This document shows positions 36,374-43,697 of a DNA stretch of 48,518 nucleotides, piece after piece; within the stretch, counting starts at the first letter, position 1; each line of letters starts with the position of its first letter. The notes under the pieces are model-generated. The model saw only the letters and a list, made by a program, of their open reading frames with translations, did no database searches and was not told the DNA's origin. Source of the stretch: Porticoccus sp041581635 (GTDB lineage Bacteria > Pseudomonadota > Gammaproteobacteria > Pseudomonadales > Porticoccaceae); contig JBFICW010000019.1 of NCBI GenBank assembly GCA_041581635.1, forward strand, positions 1-48,518, in the 5' to 3' direction. The position numbers and the translations under genes are program-made.

Positions 36374-37251
36374 TGCTTTAAATTCATGTTCGTCATAGGT
36401 AATAAATAACCCCCATCAACAATAATTTTTTTTGCGACGGGGGTCTTCATAAAATCCAAAAACTGCTGTGTTAGAGAGCTCACCGGTTTAATGGCCACTC
36501 GGCTCTGTCGCACAGGGTGGGTTAAGTGAGGCGAGAGATCAATGGTAAATAATCCTTGCAGTGGTTTGGCCCTCCCATCGAACCCCCGCACCGAAACAAC
36601 CAAAGCACCGGCAACGATTGCAACATCGGCATTACCGCTGTGAAAAAACTGCCAGGCCTGAGCAATATTATTACCGATCACTAACTTGGATTTACTTTCC
36701 TCCACGACACCGAGGTTTTCCATCGCCTCCATAGCGGCGATACCATAGGGTGCCGTCCGCGGATTGGCTATAGCAATACGCTTCGCTTCAGATAAAATCT
36801 CTTTCGGATTAACACCCTCCCTGCGGCTCACCAGTACCAGTTTGCCAATGGCATAGGTCGCCAAGCTCTCTGATGCACCACGACCTCCGGCCACTAATTT
36901 TTCGGGGTAGGATTCATTGGCAGAAAAAAACAGCTGAAAGGGTGCACGCTGTAAAATCTGGGCGTAGAGCACACCGGAGGAAGCACTGCTGATGGTAATT
37001 TGATGCGTTGATGGATCTAAACCCTGTTGCCCGGCAAAAGCCTCACTGAGCTGTTCCAAAACGGGACGAAAATTACTGGCTGTAGCAATACTCAAAGTAT
37101 CGGCAGCAGCACCGGAACCCATCACCGGCAAGCACAGCCATAACAGTATCAATCGCACAGCAACGGCCAGACCTGTTGTACGAGCTGTAAGGAGTCTGCC
37201 CAAAATCTTAGTCGCCACCTTGCCAGCGTTCAGCGCGTTGCTGGTCGACAT
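36370..37251 (-). CDS. modA: Periplasmic molybdate-binding protein
   Basis: Molybdate receptor of ModABC. A signal-peptide-like stretch RLILLWLCLPVMGSGAAA precedes the mature start ADTLSIATASNFRPVLEQL. Ligand-loop features are SSASSGVLYAQI, FFSANESYPEKL and ANPRTAPYGIAAMEAM. The start is unclear, because every upstream ATG lies within moaE (37208-37684). I list ATG 37251. A TTG at 37203, after AAGGTGG, would avoid most of that overlap and give a better-shaped signal peptide. The modB start overlaps its stop. Confidence 0.88.
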   Translation of the reverse strand: MSTSNALNAGKVATKILGRLLTARTTGLAVAVRLILLWLCLPVMGSGAAADTLSIATASNFRPVLEQLSEAFAGQQGLDPSTHQITISSASSGVLYAQILQRAPFQLFFSANESYPEKLVAGGRGASESLATYAIGKLVLVSRREGVNPKEILSEAKRIAIANPRTAPYGIAAMEAMENLGVVEESKSKLVIGNNIAQAWQFFHSGNADVAIVAGALVVSVRGFDGRAKPLQGLFTIDLSPHLTHPVRQSRVAIKPVSSLTQQFLDFMKTPVAKKIIVDGGYLLPMTNMNLKQ

Positions 37252-37684
37252 CCTTGGCATCCACCCAACCACTATCGCCATTCACATGCTGTTCTTTTTT
37301 CCAAAATGGCGCACTGGTTTTGAGAATATCCATAATAAATTCACAGGCTGCAAATGCTGCATCGCGGTGGGCACTGCTCACCCCCACAAACACAATTTGC
37401 TCACCCGGAGTCAAATCACCAATCCGATGAATAATTCGAATATCAATGACAGGCCAGCGGGCAGCGGCTTGTTTGGCAGTTTGTTGAAGGGATTTTTCGG
37501 TCATGCCCGGATAGTGCTCCAAGCGCATAAATTTTAGCGGGTTATCCGCAAGGTCGCGAACTTGTCCGGTAAAAATCGCAATCCCGCCAACACCAGCGTG
37601 ATTAACTCCAGGGTTGGCTTGCTGGAGCCGACGATATTCCTCACCCGTATCGAAATCCTGTTCCTGTACAGAAATGGAAATCAT
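37208..37684 (-). CDS. moaE: Molybdopterin synthase catalytic subunit MoaE
   Basis: 158 residues. Converts cPMP to molybdopterin using sulfur from MoaD. Family motifs are GGIAIFTGQVRD, LEHYPGMTEKSL, RIIHRIGDLTPGEQIVFVGV and SSAHRDAAFAACEFIMDILKT in pieces, plus the KKEQHVNGDSGWVDA end. The ATG overlaps the moaD stop. Its own 3' end overlaps the modA start region. Confidence 0.96.
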   Translation of the reverse strand: MISISVQEQDFDTGEEYRRLQQANPGVNHAGVGGIAIFTGQVRDLADNPLKFMRLEHYPGMTEKSLQQTAKQAAARWPVIDIRIIHRIGDLTPGEQIVFVGVSSAHRDAAFAACEFIMDILKTSAPFWKKEQHVNGDSGWVDAKDVDQQRAERWQGGD

Positions 37685-37929
37685 CCGCCTGTCACCGGAG
37701 GAAATAGCGCCACTTCGTCGCTGTCATTGATGGGCATATTTTCGTCCACCATGTCCTGATTTACCGCAAACAATACATTACCGGAACCCAGTGCCAGCTT
37801 CCATTCGTCACCCTCTGCCTGAAGGTTTTCTAACAACTGGCCCACGGTCTCGACGCCTTCGGGTAATGACGTATTCAGTTCGCCGGTACCCAACTGTTCG
37901 CGAAGGCTGCCAAAAAATAATACTTTCAT
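37681..37929 (-). CDS. moaD: Molybdopterin synthase sulfur carrier MoaD
   Basis: 82-residue ubiquitin-like protein ending ...ALFPPVTGG. The terminal Gly-Gly is thiocarboxylated and enters the MoaE active site. Begins MKVLFFGSLREQLG. ATGA overlap with moaE couples the two synthase subunits. Confidence 0.95.
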   Translation of the reverse strand: MKVLFFGSLREQLGTGELNTSLPEGVETVGQLLENLQAEGDEWKLALGSGNVLFAVNQDMVDENMPINDSDEVALFPPVTGG

Positions 37930-37960
37930 AGTTAAACCTGCTTCTATTGCTTCGAGCTAG

Positions 37961-38449
37961 CTACTGGTCAGCTTTCCAGTGCCCCGATTTACCACCCGCC
38001 TTTTCCAACAACCGGATCTGCTCAATCACCATGCCTTTATCCACCGCCTTACACATATCATAGATGGTAAGTGCCGCTATGGATGCCGCAGTCAGCGCTT
38101 CCATCTCCACACCGGTTTTTCCATCGAGGCCGCAGGTGGCAGCAATACGGATACTGTGGCTATCCGGTTGTACATCAAACTCAACCGAAACTTTCGTAAG
38201 CATTAGTGGATGGCAGAGCGGAATCAGGTCTGAGCATTTTTTTGCTGCCTGAATACCCGCAATTCGAGCCACGGCCAACACATCGCCTTTTTTGTGCCCG
38301 CCAGACTGAATCAGTTCAAGGGTTTCCGGCTGCATCCGTACCGTCGCCTCAGCCGTGGCTTCGCGAGTGGTCACGGTTTTTCCTCCCACATCGACCATAT
38401 GGGCTTCGCCCTGCTCATTAAGGTGGGTAAGTTTTCGCATATCTGACAC
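37961..38449 (-). CDS. moaC: Cyclic pyranopterin monophosphate synthase MoaC
   Basis: Second enzyme of cPMP formation, acting after MoaA. Motifs are LTHLNEQGEAHMVDVGGK, the active-site region GGHKKGDVLAVARIAGIQ, LIPLCHPLMLTKV and GLDGKTGVEMEALTAAS plus CKAVDKGM. I chose GTG 38449, which has GGAG at proper spacing. ATG 38440 is also in frame and a start at 38491 is possible but unsupported by homology. First gene of the moaC-D-E-modA-B-C cluster. Confidence 0.94.
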   Translation of the reverse strand: MSDMRKLTHLNEQGEAHMVDVGGKTVTTREATAEATVRMQPETLELIQSGGHKKGDVLAVARIAGIQAAKKCSDLIPLCHPLMLTKVSVEFDVQPDSHSIRIAATCGLDGKTGVEMEALTAASIAALTIYDMCKAVDKGMVIEQIRLLEKAGGKSGHWKADQ

Positions 38450-38560
38450 AGAAATCACTCCAATTATAAGATGCCCCAATCTTTCAGGCATGAGGGACAG
38501 TCTACCTCAAACACCTAAAGTAACCCATTGAGGCAGCTCAACCAGGGCTTTATCGACAAC

Positions 38561-39847
38561 CTATTCTTCCAGAATCAGAATAGCCCGAAAATCATTAACA
38601 TTGGTGCCCGTTGGCCCCGTTATGATCAGATCGCCCAGCGCTTCAAAAAAACTAGAGCTGTCGTTATCTTCGAGCATAGCCACAGCGTTTAAACCCAATT
38701 GTTCGGCTCGCTGCCAAGTATCAGGCGATAGAACAGCCCCGGCATTATCACCTGAACCATCGATACCATCGGTGTCCGCAGCCAAGGCATACACCCTCGC
38801 CTGACCTTTCAGCGCTGCTGCCAGACTCAACAGGTATTCGGTATTGCGACCACCCCGGCCATCACCCCTGACTGTGACGGTAGTTTCGCCGCCGGACAAC
38901 AGCACACAGGGCGTATTTACCGGCCCCTTCTGCGCCAAAACCTGAGCAACTAATTGGGCATGAGATCGAGCCAATAGTTGTGATTCACCGGTGAGGTCAT
39001 CGCCCAATATCAATGCTGTCAGCCCCATCTTTTCTGCCTGTCTTGCCGCGGCTAACAGCGACTGCTTAGCCCTAGCAATCATCCTAAACTCTGCCGGCTC
39101 ACAGACTGTTTTGGGGGTTTCAGATTCGGGCTTGCTTAGCCACAGTTTGACGGCAGCGCTCGTCGCTATTTGATATTTATTCAATATGGCCAATGCCTGT
39201 AGCCGAGTGGTTGGATCAGCCACCGTTGGGCCCGAGGCAATCACCTCCGGGGTATCCCCCGGCACATCGGAAATCGCAAAGGTTATCAACCTGGCCGGGG
39301 AGCAGGCCGCCGCCAGGCGACCGCCTTTAATGGCAGAGAGGTGCTTGCGCACACAGTTGATCTCACTGATATCAGCCCCGGACTTTAACAGCGCTTTATT
39401 AACCTGCTGTTTATCGGCCAGGGTAATTCCCGCTGCCGGTAATGCCAATAAAGAAGAACCACCCCCGGAAAGCAAAAAAATAACCAGATCGTCTTCGTGC
39501 AGGCCGGAAACCAACGTCAGGATACGCCGGGCAGCCACTTCGCTGTTATGGTCGGGTACCGGGTGGGCGGCTTCAACCACCTCAATCTGTTCACAGGGTA
39601 CAAGGTGACCATAGGCCGTCACCACCAAACCGCTTAGTTTTTCGTCGGGCCAATTTTCCTCTAACGCAGCGGCCATTGAAGCCGCCGCCTTTCCCGCACC
39701 AATCACGACGACTTTACCGTGCGGGCTATCAACCCATAATTCTTTTGAAGCGGTACCCAAAAACTCCGGCAGTACTGTTTTTGGATCAGCCGCAGCCACC
39801 GCCGTTTCGAATAAACTGATCAATAGTGCTTGAGGGTCAAAAGACAT
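38561..39847 (-). CDS. Glycerate 2-kinase (MOFRL/GckA type)
   Basis: 428 residues. Phosphorylates D-glycerate to 2-phosphoglycerate in glycolate, serine or tartronate metabolism. The N-terminal domain has VVIGAGKAAASMAAALEE and the GGGSSLLALP motif, followed by NCVRKHLSAIKGGRLA. The C-terminal MOFRL domain has LLSGGETTVTVRGDGRGGRN and AADTDGIDGSGDNAGA. The gene is separate from the molybdenum cluster by 69 bp and has no visible pathway partner here. gckA or ttuD would be names in other organisms. Confidence 0.9.
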   Translation of the reverse strand: MSFDPQALLISLFETAVAAADPKTVLPEFLGTASKELWVDSPHGKVVVIGAGKAAASMAAALEENWPDEKLSGLVVTAYGHLVPCEQIEVVEAAHPVPDHNSEVAARRILTLVSGLHEDDLVIFLLSGGGSSLLALPAAGITLADKQQVNKALLKSGADISEINCVRKHLSAIKGGRLAAACSPARLITFAISDVPGDTPEVIASGPTVADPTTRLQALAILNKYQIATSAAVKLWLSKPESETPKTVCEPAEFRMIARAKQSLLAAARQAEKMGLTALILGDDLTGESQLLARSHAQLVAQVLAQKGPVNTPCVLLSGGETTVTVRGDGRGGRNTEYLLSLAAALKGQARVYALAADTDGIDGSGDNAGAVLSPDTWQRAEQLGLNAVAMLEDNDSSSFFEALGDLIITGPTGTNVNDFRAILILEE

Positions 39848-39898
39848 ATCTAAAAACCTGTTTCAAAAACAACGACTGCCCGATAGCATGGACTAATT

Positions 39899-40594
39899 AT
39901 GGTCATCACACTGGTACCTGACCATAGAAAATGGATAATCGCTTATTCTCTCTCACGAAAAAACAACCGACCGGAACTACGCCAAGTGGAAAAACAGTGC
40001 CAAGTGGAAAAACAGTTTATCGACGCTCAGCAATTACTGGATGATTCCTTTTCTCTGGGGTTACAAATTCTGGAAAGTGGTTACATACCCCACTTTATTA
40101 TTGGCGTATGGCGAGGCGGCACCCCGGTGGGTATTGCGGTACAGGAATTATTGGATTATTTCGGTATTGAAACGGACCACATCGCCATCCGCACGTCTTT
40201 TTACACCGCCCTGGGTGAAACTGCCGACAAGGTACACGTGCACGGATTGGGTCATATCATCGACACTCTTCATCGGGCAGATTCCATTCTCATTGTGGAT
40301 GATGTCTACGACACCGGCCTCAGCATGCAACAGATTGTGGCAGATATTGAACAGGCCTGTGCCGGCAACTTACCGGAGATTCGTATCGCCACGCCCTACT
40401 TTAAACCGGGCAACAATCGTACCGACAAAACACCGGACTACTACCTTCACGAAACGGACAAGTGGCTGGTGTTTCCCCACGAATTGTCGGGATTAAGTGC
40501 ACAAGAAATTCTGGATAAAAAACCCGGCATCACTGCACTGAGAACCACCCTTGAGAAAAGAGCACTCGCAAGCCAGGCAGACAACGTCTGCTAA
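39899..40594 (+). CDS. Phosphoribosyltransferase (xanthine/hypoxanthine type)
   Basis: PRPP-binding loop ILIVDDVYDTGLSMQQ is intact, with IIGVWRGGTPVGIAVQELLD before it, a purine-phosphoribosyltransferase-family core. Homology appears to begin at EKQFIDAQQLLDDSF, so the ~35 residues before that are probably not translated. A GTG at 40004, inside a tandem duplication, is the likely start (197 aa). None of the candidate starts has a good ribosome-binding site. Substrate base (xanthine, hypoxanthine or guanine) cannot be read safely. Convergent with liuE. Confidence 0.82.
   Translation: MVITLVPDHRKWIIAYSLSRKNNRPELRQVEKQCQVEKQFIDAQQLLDDSFSLGLQILESGYIPHFIIGVWRGGTPVGIAVQELLDYFGIETDHIAIRTSFYTALGETADKVHVHGLGHIIDTLHRADSILIVDDVYDTGLSMQQIVADIEQACAGNLPEIRIATPYFKPGNNRTDKTPDYYLHETDKWLVFPHELSGLSAQEILDKKPGITALRTTLEKRALASQADNVC
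39981..40016 (+). repeat. Exact 18-bp tandem duplication
   Basis: GCCAAGTGGAAAAACAGT occurs twice in direct contact (39981-39998 and 39999-40016), in frame, repeating residues QVEKQC. It overlaps the likely translation start of the phosphoribosyltransferase and duplicates its candidate GTG start. Confidence 0.95.
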
Positions 40595-40630
40595 TTAAAA
40601 AGAAAGGGCTATGAATAAGGATGAGCGCTA

Positions 40631-41524
40631 TTAAGTTAACGCTCTGGAAACCTTAGAACCCGTCTCGCGGCCCAGTTTCTCGGTAATATACCGGCCCGCC
40701 TCGATTAACCCCTCCAGGTCCACCCCATGCTCAATGCCCAAACCATTGAGCATATACACCAAATCTTCGGTAGCGACATTACCGGAAGCACCCTTCGCAT
40801 AAGGGCAACCGCCTAGCCCGGCCACCGAGCTGTCCACCACATCAATCCCCATTTGCAGGGACGCATATATATTGGCCAGCGCCTGCCCGTAAGTATCGTG
40901 CAGATGCACCGCAAGCCGATGGATAGAAACACTGTCTGCCACCGCTTCAATCAATCGGGTAATACTGCCCGGCGTACCCACCCCCGTGGTATCACCGAGA
41001 GACACTTCATAGCAGCCCATATCGTGGAGCCTGAGAGCCACTTCTGCCACCTTGTCGGGATCGACCGCCCCCTCATAGGGACATCCCACCACACAGGAAA
41101 TATAACCACGCACCGGCAACCGAGCGACCTTGGCGGCCTCCATAATGGGCGCAAAACGATTCAGGCTTTCGTCGATGGAACAATTAATATTCTTCTGGCT
41201 AAAGGCTTCAGAAGCCGCTGCAAAAATAGCCACCTCACTGACATTCACCGCGGCCGCCCGCTCAAAGCCCTGGAGGTTAGGCGTCAATGCCGCATAGGTC
41301 ACTCCCGCCTTGCGTTCAATACCCCGAAACACCGCATCACTACCGGCCATTTGCGGCACCCATTTGGGATTTACAAAACTGCCCGCCTCAATATAACGAA
41401 GGCCCGCATCCACCAAACGATGAATCAACTCAATCTTCACCTCGGCACTGATTGGTTGCTGTTCATTTTGCAGACCATCTCTGGGGCCAACTTCAACGAT
41501 TTTGACTTTTTTAGGTAAGCTCAT
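40631..41524 (-). CDS. liuE: Hydroxymethylglutaryl-CoA lyase
   Basis: Splits HMG-CoA into acetyl-CoA and acetoacetate, the last step of leucine degradation. 297 residues, TIM-barrel HMGL-like: VEVGPRDGLQNEQQPIS with the substrate Arg-Asp, YIEAGSFVNPKWVPQMA, CVVGCPYEGAVDP and HLHDTYGQALANI with metal His. The HMG-CoA-lyase loop GLGGCPYAKGASGNVATEDL contains the catalytic Cys. Normally grouped with liuRABCD; here it stands alone on the opposite strand. Confidence 0.94.
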   Translation of the reverse strand: MSLPKKVKIVEVGPRDGLQNEQQPISAEVKIELIHRLVDAGLRYIEAGSFVNPKWVPQMAGSDAVFRGIERKAGVTYAALTPNLQGFERAAAVNVSEVAIFAAASEAFSQKNINCSIDESLNRFAPIMEAAKVARLPVRGYISCVVGCPYEGAVDPDKVAEVALRLHDMGCYEVSLGDTTGVGTPGSITRLIEAVADSVSIHRLAVHLHDTYGQALANIYASLQMGIDVVDSSVAGLGGCPYAKGASGNVATEDLVYMLNGLGIEHGVDLEGLIEAGRYITEKLGRETGSKVSRALT

Positions 41525-41943
41525 AATTTCACTCGAACGCTACGGCTCTCTACACCTATCGGTTTACATCGTTTACGTTACTTTTTATGAACTGAGATTG
41601 GAAGGTAACGGCCGGCTTATTTCAGCAACACAATATCGACAATTAAATCTTATATTACCGACAAACTTTAAAGATCAGCGATTCAAGGTCTTCATAACAC
41701 CAATAAACATAGCGTGATCCCTTGTGATTTCATGAAACAGTTTTATGATATGGGCAAAATGGCATTTATAAATAAAGTGATGGAACACCGCTCTATGTCA
41801 GCTCGCAAAGTCTACAGCCCTTTTCAACAATCCATTTTTCCTATCAATAATGGCAAAAACACTATGGATCATCCTGAGACAGGCTGCCAAAACGTCATAG
41901 TATCCGGATCCGGGTCTTTATAATTAACTGTTAAGGAGCAAAA
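41525..41943. other. Gene-free spacer between liuE and cassette-like genes
   Basis: 419 bp that hold the liuE promoter side and AT-rich sequence of low complexity. A 69-codon frame at 41714-41923 lacks a ribosome-binding site and homology. GTTAAGG at 41930-41936, just before the next gene, resembles an attC end (GTTRRRY) at 6/7 but also contains its ribosome-binding site. Confidence 0.6.
41563..41580. promoter_or_regulatory. Possible degenerate LiuR site upstream of liuE
   Basis: TTTACGTTA at 41572-41580 equals one half of the palindrome core at the liuR promoter. A second TTTACA lies at 41563-41568. The other half-site is not conserved, so evidence is modest. Confidence 0.3.
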
Positions 41944-42450
41944 ATGGAGATTGTCTTTCACGGCGAGACATGTGGCGGTGCAGATCGATTTACAGATGAA
42001 ACAGTCCTGCCTACAGGTATAAAAGAACTTGAACATATATCAGGGTGGCCATCATCACTTGAAAGAGGAACATTCAATATACAAGTAGATGAAACAAAAT
42101 GGCCTGAGCTAGACGGTTTGAATTTTATTGCTGACGGCCAGGGTGTACGTAATATGGATAGAAATAACAATTTCCTACCAGTTGCTTACCTTCCATACAC
42201 AGAGATTCCAGACAACACAATCACGCCAAATGTGCGAGATTATGGTCCGCATGGCGGAGATCTACAATTCTGGCCAGCCAAATTAGAAATTGACGGAGTT
42301 GATAACACGATAAATTGTTACATGTTTCGAAGAGTAGGCAGCAACTACAGAGATAAAATCGAAATAATATCTGATATACATATTAGAACAACCCACTCTT
42401 TAGTGCATAGAATAGAAGTAAAGCTAACGGTATATGACTATGCTCCTTAA
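41944..42450 (+). CDS. Hypothetical protein resembling archaeal-type riboflavin kinase (DUF120) fold
   Basis: 168 residues, no signal peptide. I do not recognise it firmly. GTFNIQVDETKWPELDG resembles the PGTLNV..D...P.L segment, and CYMFRRVGSNYRDKIEIISD resembles the P.RT.Y....LEIIAP segment of CTP-dependent riboflavin kinases (RibK). A typical GxGxGxxF first loop is only partly seen (GETCGGADRF). The fold guess is therefore tentative. A strong AAGGAG precedes the ATG. The stop codon overlaps an attC-like sequence, so the gene is probably a mobile cassette. Confidence 0.72.
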   Translation: MEIVFHGETCGGADRFTDETVLPTGIKELEHISGWPSSLERGTFNIQVDETKWPELDGLNFIADGQGVRNMDRNNNFLPVAYLPYTEIPDNTITPNVRDYGPHGGDLQFWPAKLEIDGVDNTINCYMFRRVGSNYRDKIEIISDIHIRTTHSLVHRIEVKLTVYDYAP

Positions 42451-42525
42451 CCAGCACCAGCACAAACGCTCACTACGCGGGCTGGACTCGCAACAAGTTG
42501 CTCGCCTGTGTGGCGGGCGTTAAGC
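42445..42525 (+). mobile_element. attC-like integron recombination site
   Basis: 81 bp from CCTTAAC (42445-42451, consensus RYYYAAC at 6/7, overlapping the previous stop codon) to GTTAAGC (42519-42525, perfect GTTRRRY). The ends are inverted repeats, and the inner arms also pair imperfectly (CCAGCACA against the complement of TGTGTGG, with an extra G), the bulge pattern typical of attC. The 3' end GGCGGGCGTTA is like that of Vibrio-type sites. A gene begins 13 bp later. Confidence 0.6.
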
Positions 42526-42538
42526 GCGGGAAGAGGAT

Positions 42539-43114
42539 ATGGCACAGAATCCATTTTATGTTTATGCCCTGAAAGACCCTAGGGAAAACCCAGCGAAAAC
42601 CTTTTATATTGGCAAGGGTACTGGCAACCGCGCTTGGGAGCACCAAACACAGACTGATGATTCAGAAAAAGGTAAAGTTATTCAGGCTATTCACGATGCA
42701 GGACATTCTGTTTTGCATACGGTCATCACAGATAATCTGACTGAAGAGCAATCATTAAAAATTGAAGCCGAGCTTATTGCGGGCTTCGGAATTCGATCTC
42801 AAGGCGGCCTGCTTACAAATCGAGTCAAACCAAATCCAAATAATATTTCAAAATGCATTAAAGTAAATATTCCTGATGGCTGCTACGAAAAGGCTCAAAT
42901 GGGCTTAGGCATTTTAAAATCAGCAGTCATGGAATTAGCAAAGGCAAATCCTGACGGTATTAAAAACTCCGATGCAGCAAAATACCTTGGCTTGCAATCG
43001 GATTACGGTGGTGGCTCCAAAGACTATTTGAGCTACAGCATCCTCGGCATGCTAATGAAAGATGGCCGCATGATGCGCAACGAAAAAAAGAAGCATGTGG
43101 CAAAGTCAGAATAA
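42539..43114 (+). CDS. GIY-YIG nuclease-domain protein with C-terminal extension
   Basis: 191 residues. The N-terminal ~95 residues form a GIY-YIG domain: FYVYALKDPRENPAKTFYIGKGTGNRAWEH gives the two beta strands with the YVY/YIG motif and the Arg region, and a Glu follows in KIEAELIAGFGI. The C-terminal ~85 residues have a helix-rich, possibly winged-helix, part (KNSDAAKYLGLQSDYGGGSK). Nuclease activity is predicted; the biological target is not visible. It starts 13 bp past the attC-like site, with GAAGAGG upstream, as cassette genes do. Confidence 0.85.
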   Translation: MAQNPFYVYALKDPRENPAKTFYIGKGTGNRAWEHQTQTDDSEKGKVIQAIHDAGHSVLHTVITDNLTEEQSLKIEAELIAGFGIRSQGGLLTNRVKPNPNNISKCIKVNIPDGCYEKAQMGLGILKSAVMELAKANPDGIKNSDAAKYLGLQSDYGGGSKDYLSYSILGMLMKDGRMMRNEKKKHVAKSE

Positions 43115-43116
43115 GC

Positions 43117-43139
43117 ACCTAACAAGTAAAGGCATAGGA
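43117..43139 (+). mobile_element. Left half of an attC-like site after the GIY-YIG gene
   Basis: ACCTAAC (43117-43123) is a perfect RYYYAAC and continues AAGTAAAGGCATAGGAC. It begins 3 bp after the stop. No matching GTTRRRY end was found before the next gene, so the site seems decayed. Confidence 0.45.
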
Positions 43140-43234
43140 CGCAGCAAAGCTGTACCCGTGCTCACTGCGATCGGCGTCAGTACGGCCTCACCTGCCACCG
43201 AAATAGTCGAGGCAATGATTAAAGGAAAATAAAC

Positions 43235-43600
43235 ATGGATTGGTTTCTCGTTGTTCTAAAAAAATACGCTACATTTTCTGGCCGTGCACAGCGTGCCGAA
43301 TATTGGTATTTCTACCTTTTCTACACACTTATTTATATTGGACTCTCCATCCTCGATGGGATGATGGGGACTTATAGCCTGGAGTTTGGCATTGGCTGGT
43401 TAAGTGGTCTCTTTTGTTTGGGCTTGCTAATTCCTTCGTTAGCAGTTGTTTTCCGCCGGCTTCACGATACCGGTCGAAGTGGCTGGTGGCTTTTGATTGG
43501 CCTAATTCCCTTAATTGGCGCAATCGTACTGATTGTATTTCTGGTGCAAGACAGCGCTGCCGATGAAAACCCCTATGGCCCCAACCCGAAGGCTGCCTAA
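43235..43600 (+). CDS. DUF805-family small membrane protein
   Basis: 121 residues: MDWFLVVLKKYATFSGRAQRAEYWYF..., four hydrophobic segments, then VFRRLHDTGRSGWWLLIGLIPLIG and the ENPYGPNP ending. This is the YhaH/DUF805 pattern, of unknown function. The stop codon overlaps GCCTAAC, an attC-like left end. DUF805 genes are found as cargo of integron cassettes. AAGGAA lies before the ATG. Confidence 0.9.
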   Translation: MDWFLVVLKKYATFSGRAQRAEYWYFYLFYTLIYIGLSILDGMMGTYSLEFGIGWLSGLFCLGLLIPSLAVVFRRLHDTGRSGWWLLIGLIPLIGAIVLIVFLVQDSAADENPYGPNPKAA

Positions 43601-43610
43601 CAAGGCTAAA
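43595..43610 (+). mobile_element. Left half of an attC-like site after the DUF805 gene
   Basis: GCCTAAC (43595-43601) is a perfect RYYYAAC overlapping the stop codon. It continues AAGGCTAAAGGC, close to the AAGTAAAGGC that follows the previous gene. No right-hand end was found. Confidence 0.4.
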
Positions 43611-43666
43611 GGCTCCATCTTTTTAAGATGGCTCGGGCGAGAAAATTCTACGGTTTGTTCATTAAT

Positions 43667-43692
43667 GAAATGGCCCCGATCGGGGCCATTTC
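43667..43692. terminator. Bidirectional terminator between DUF805 gene and acuI
   Basis: 26-bp perfect palindrome with arms GAAATGGCCCCGA and TCGGGGCCATTTC. It lies 66 bp after the DUF805 gene and 5 bp beyond the acuI stop on the other strand. A T-rich stretch (AAATTTTTA) follows on the plus strand. Confidence 0.65.
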
Positions 43693-43697
43693 AGCCT

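Noticed and set aside
41714..41923. 69-codon open frame between liuE and the cassette genes
   Set aside because: No ribosome-binding site, no recognisable sequence pattern and a low-complexity AT-rich setting; more likely chance.
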